Origin: Planctomycetota bacterium
GTDB lineage: Bacteria; Planctomycetota; UBA1135; JADKAF01
Direction: 5' to 3'
Length of the DNA: 64,000 nucleotides
Assembly: GCA_016719295.1 (NCBI GenBank)
Contig: JADKAF010000001.1
Location: 6,758,001 to 6,822,000 of the forward strand
The position numbers and the translations under genes were made by a program. Below are positions 61,296 through 64,000 of this stretch, piece after piece (within the stretch, counting starts at the first letter, position 1; each line of letters starts with the position of its first letter). The notes beneath the pieces are model-generated. The model made no database searches. It saw only the letters and a list, made by a program, of their open reading frames with translations, and was not told the DNA's origin.

Positions 61296-61763
61296 GTGAA
61301 GCCCCATTCGGTGGAGATCGAGCTGCGCTTGGCGCGCTCGCGGCCGTGGCTCGACCTCGACGCTCTGCGGCGCGCCGGAGAGGTCGCGCTCGACGATGCC
61401 GGCTGGTCGGGCGAAGGGCTCTCGATCGCGATCGTGACCGACGCGGAGATCGCGGCGATCCACGCGGAGTACCTCGACGATCCCACCGAGACCGACGTCA
61501 TCACCTTCGACCTGCGCGACGAGAGCGAGAGGGGGGTGCCGCTCGCAGCGCGCACCGGCGGCGAGCTGGTCGTCTCGGCCGACACCGCGGAGCGTTGCGC
61601 GAAGGAGCGCGGACATGATCCGTTGCTCGAGGCACAGCTCTACGTCGTGCACGGCGCACTCCACCTCCTCGGCGAAGACGATCACGACGAGGACGACCGG
61701 CGCCGGATGCGCACACGCGAGCGCGCCGTGTTCGAGCGGCTGGGTCTGCCCTATCCGTTCTGA
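61296..61763 (+). CDS. ybeY: Endoribonuclease YbeY
   Basis: YbeY is a zinc-dependent endoribonuclease in rRNA maturation and quality control. The 155-residue product starts with GTG 12 bases after the HD gene. The diagnostic zinc motif HGALHLLGEDDHDEDDRRRM (about 119-138) is present, preceded by DDPTETDVITFDLRDE. Length fits the family (about 150-170). It ends the operon; an intrinsic terminator follows about 40 bases later. Confidence 0.96.
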   Translation: MKPHSVEIELRLARSRPWLDLDALRRAGEVALDDAGWSGEGLSIAIVTDAEIAAIHAEYLDDPTETDVITFDLRDESERGVPLAARTGGELVVSADTAERCAKERGHDPLLEAQLYVVHGALHLLGEDDHDEDDRRRMRTRERAVFERLGLPYPF

Positions 61764-61800
61764 ACGACGGAGCCGTGTGTCGTCGTGCACGCGGCGGCCT

Positions 61801-61827
61801 TCGCGCGTGGTGTGCGCGATTTTTTTT
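61801..61827 (+). terminator. Rho-independent terminator after ybeY
   Basis: A stem of TCGCGC (61801-61806) and GCGCGA (61814-61819) with a seven-base loop is followed directly by eight T (61820-61827). This is the only textbook intrinsic terminator in the window. Confidence 0.85.
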
Positions 61828-62254
61828 GCGCCGCGTGCGCGGCGGCGAACGAGATCCTGCGCCGTCGCTGTCCTCTCGCGCGCGACCACCTGCGCGCGCA
61901 TCGTCGCGTCGCGCGAGTTCGAGCGCGTTCCACCCCTTTCGGATGCGAACTCCGCAGCGCGCGCGCGCGGAGTGCGCACGCTGCGCGAGCGCGATGATCG
62001 AAGGCTCGGTGGCGCGTGTCTCTGCTGCGCGAGGCTCTCGCGCTGTCGCACCGCGCGTGTGACCACTTGCGCGAGGGCTACGAGACGCTGCAGATTCTTC
62101 CGACAGCAGTTCGGTGCATCCTGACCGCTCGGCTCCATCGCAACGCCTGCGCAGCATCTGCGCACGCCGCGCGAGAGCGCACGCGAGTACCTGCGCGCGT
62201 GCGATCGGGAGGCGAGGGCGGTGGGACGCTCTTCGGTAGCAGGACATCGAACCA
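61828..62254 (+). other. 427-base spacer before the sigma-28-like gene, no gene seen
   Basis: No convincing frame is visible. The stretch is rich in CGCG runs; the clearest structure is a 6-bp stem CTCCGC/GCGGAG around 61949-61972. A promoter for the sigma gene or a small RNA could be here, but I see no clear signal for either. Confidence 0.35.
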
Positions 62255-63412
62255 GTGAAGTCGATTCGAGTCGAGAAACGCGGGCGTGGTGCCGACCGTG
62301 GGGCCGGTGGAGCTCGCGAAGAGGGCGGTCTGATCGCCGCGCCTCTGGAGTCCTTGTCCGCCGCTGCGCCGCCGAGTCCGGTCCGGACCCGCGCGCGGAA
62401 GCGCGCGCCCAGCGGCAGCACCGCGGAGGCGGTGCTGCTCGAGCGTCAGCGCAGCGTGCCGCCGGTGCTCGCGGTCCCGGACGAATGGGTCTTCCTCCTG
62501 CCGGCGATCGAGGTGCTCCCCGGTTGGCTGGCGGCGCGCACGTGCCCGCTGGAGGCGCTCGATGCGCTGGTCCTCCCCGCGTGCGCCCCTGCGCCTGCCG
62601 CGGCGGAGGTCGCCGCGGCGACGGAGGCGGAGCCGTGCGCTCCCGCGGCATTGCGCGTCGAGGCGCTCTGGCTGCGCTACGCGGAGCAGCGCGACATCGA
62701 CACGCGCAACGAGCTGGTCGAGCGCTATCGTTCGCTCGTCGATCGCGAGGCGCGCCGCATCGCGTCACGCCTGCCGCGCCGCGTCGATACCCGCGATCTC
62801 GAGACGGCCGGCGTCGTCGGATTGATCGACGCCATCCAGGGCTATGACCTCAGCCGCGGGGTCGCCTTCGAGAGCTATGGTCGGCCGCGTGTGCGCGGCG
62901 CGATCTTGGATGAGCTGCGTCGCCTGGACTGGATGCCGCGCGTCTGGCGTACCCGCCGCACGCGGCGCGCGCAGGCGGAGCAGGCGCTGCGCGAGCAGCT
63001 CGGGCGCGAGCCCGGCGAGCGCGAGCTCGCCGATCATCTCGGCGTCACTCCGGAGGAGTTCCAGGAGCGCTATGGCGGTCCGGCGCGCGGGCTCGAGATG
63101 GCCGGCGAGGGCAGCAGCGGCTGGGGCGAGGAGGCGCTGGCCTCCAGCGATCGCTTCGAAGCGCTGGCGGATCCGCGCAGCGGCGAGGAGGAGAGCCGCA
63201 TGCAGGTGCGCGAGCTCATCGAGTCGCTGCTGGAGGAGCTCGATCCGGAGGATCGCCGCGTGCTGGTCCTGCGCTACTTCCGCGGCTGGACGATGGGGCG
63301 CATCGGTCAGCTGATGCGCATCTCGGAGTCGCGCGTCTGCCGTATCCACGCCTCGATCCTGGAGCGCCTGAAGCGGCGCTTGGAATCGCGGCGGTTGGAG
63401 ATCCTGGCCTAG
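62255..63412 (+). CDS. Sigma-28-family (FliA/WhiG/SigB-like) RNA polymerase sigma factor
   Basis: The 385-residue product from a GTG at 62255 has a 125-residue low-complexity Ala/Pro-rich front and then a sigma-70 family core. Region 2 is around 145-205 (RNELVERYRSLVDREARRIA, then DLETAGVVGLIDAIQGYD and SYGRPRVRGAILDELRRLDW). Region 3 follows (LREQLGREPGERELADHLGV), and region 4 (EELDPEDRRVLVLRYFRGWT) ends the core. Region 2 with GAILDELRRLDW is typical of FliA/WhiG/SigB factors. The long N-terminal extension is not. No flagellar genes are nearby, so a motility role is not implied. It stands alone behind a strong terminator. Confidence 0.9.
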   Translation: MKSIRVEKRGRGADRGAGGAREEGGLIAAPLESLSAAAPPSPVRTRARKRAPSGSTAEAVLLERQRSVPPVLAVPDEWVFLLPAIEVLPGWLAARTCPLEALDALVLPACAPAPAAAEVAAATEAEPCAPAALRVEALWLRYAEQRDIDTRNELVERYRSLVDREARRIASRLPRRVDTRDLETAGVVGLIDAIQGYDLSRGVAFESYGRPRVRGAILDELRRLDWMPRVWRTRRTRRAQAEQALREQLGREPGERELADHLGVTPEEFQERYGGPARGLEMAGEGSSGWGEEALASSDRFEALADPRSGEEESRMQVRELIESLLEELDPEDRRVLVLRYFRGWTMGRIGQLMRISESRVCRIHASILERLKRRLESRRLEILA

Positions 63413-63438
63413 CCTCCGCGGCGCGGGGAGCGCAAGAC

Positions 63439-64000
63439 GTGGCGATCGAGACGCCGATCGGGTTCCAACGCCGCTCCGGCGAGCTCCAAGCCGACGGCGT
63501 GCCGTTGGAGGAGATCGCACGGCGCTACGGCACGCCGACCTACGTCTACTCCGCGGCGCTGCTCGAGGCGCGCTTGAGAGCGTTGCGCTCGGCCTTCGCC
63601 GCGCTTGCACCCGACATCTGCTACGCCGTGAAGGCTTGCGCGAACCTGAGCGTGCTCTCGCTCTTCGCGCGCTGGGGAACGGGCTTCGACATCGTCTCCG
63701 CCGGCGAGCTCCACCGCGTGCTGGCCGCAGGCGGAGATCCGCGGCGCGTCGTCTTCGCCGGAGTCGGCAAGCAGCGCTGGGAGCTCGAGCGCGCGATCGA
63801 CGCCGGCGTGGGCCGCTTCAACGCGGAGTCGGCCGCGGAGCTCGAGCGCTTGGGCGCCGTCGCGCGCGAGCGCGGCGTCGTCGCGCGCGTCGCGCTACGC
63901 GTGAATCCCGACGTCGATCCGAGGACCCACGAGTACATCCGCACCGGCTCGAAGGAGAACAAGTTCGGCGTCGACCTCGATCGCGCCGGAGAGGTGATCC
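63439..64000 (+). CDS. lysA: Diaminopimelate decarboxylase, N-terminal part (3' cut by window)
   Basis: LysA converts meso-diaminopimelate to lysine. The GTG at 63439 is preceded by GGGGAG at 8 bases and opens a frame that runs off the window end. The 187 visible codons show GTPTYVYSAALLEARL, ICYAVKACANLSVL with the PLP-binding Lys at about 65, GFDIVSAGELHRVLAAG, RFNAESAAELERL, ALRVNPDVDPRTHEYI and KENKFGVDLDRA. These are the standard motifs of fold-type III decarboxylases of this group. Its C-terminal beta-barrel half is outside the window. Confidence 0.95.
   Translation, partial: MAIETPIGFQRRSGELQADGVPLEEIARRYGTPTYVYSAALLEARLRALRSAFAALAPDICYAVKACANLSVLSLFARWGTGFDIVSAGELHRVLAAGGDPRRVVFAGVGKQRWELERAIDAGVGRFNAESAAELERLGAVARERGVVARVALRVNPDVDPRTHEYIRTGSKENKFGVDLDRAGEVI

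Noticed and set aside
58317..62768. Minus-strand open frame of 1483 codons across cdsA-phoH-HD-ybeY
   Set aside because: It is antisense to five clearly identified genes; Arg/His/Ala-rich composition is what high G+C gives in shadow frames.

Overview
The window is a gene-dense, very GC-rich bacterial chromosome segment (by eye around 70% G+C, with many GTG and TTG starts). The organism has a diderm envelope: there is an apolipoprotein N-acyltransferase, several lipobox proteins, two outer-membrane secretin-like proteins and a GspK-like pseudopilin. A giant secreted ThuA/LamG/beta-propeller protein, a DxDxDG-repeat (FG-GAP/VCBS) protein, large TPR proteins and several sigma factors without an obvious two-component context together suggest Planctomycetota or a close relative in the PVC group. 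That placement is inference from gene content, not a phylogeny.

Layout. 1-2527: end of moeA, then lnt. 2994-4274: two small envelope proteins. 4836-11490: a complete elongasome operon (mreB, mreC-like, mreD-like, PBP2, rodA), with the last genes overlapping by 4 bases. 11590-14613: ECF sigma factor and anti-sigma factor; the anti-sigma gene appears frameshifted. 14606-17396: sirtuin, MFS transporter, P-loop ATPase. 17478-23442: DxDxDG-repeat protein convergent with two TPR proteins, with a 12-bp hairpin at the junction. 23794-27556: Ig-like and small lipoproteins. 27758-33243: rpsO, a structured 570-base spacer with tandem repeats, pnp with an extraordinary charged repeat tail, and a DacB-type peptidase. 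33477-38667: two tandem secretin-like lipoproteins and a GspK-like protein. 39210-42445: PLP enzyme, a hydantoinase-B gene broken at a C-run, and a lipoprotein. 42468-47636: a sigma-like regulator divergent from the giant ThuA protein, with a palindrome between them. 47671-50908: a SAM-clan riboswitch ahead of a methionine-pathway PLP enzyme and a fused aspartokinase-homoserine dehydrogenase without ACT domains. 50949-55365: SulP transporter, fasciclin lipoprotein, GT-C membrane protein. 55558-61763: purA, uppS, cdsA, phoH, an HD phosphodiesterase and ybeY, closed by a classic intrinsic terminator. 62255-64000: a sigma-28-family sigma factor and the start of lysA.

How the parts fit. The mre-PBP2-rodA block, uppS, cdsA, lnt, DacB and LysA all serve the cell envelope: lipid carrier, phospholipid precursor, meso-diaminopimelate, peptidoglycan synthesis and trimming, lipoprotein maturation. 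The riboswitch operon would send aspartate toward homoserine and methionine under SAM control. rpsO-pnp and phoH-HD-ybeY are conserved RNA and ribosome maintenance groups.

Most notable for follow-up: the SAM riboswitch with a divergent P2 arm; the PNPase tail and the structured spacer ahead of it; two single-base frameshifts at homopolymers; the tandem secretins; and several perfect hairpins or palindromes at gene boundaries. No tRNA, rRNA, CRISPR array, insertion sequence or prophage was seen.
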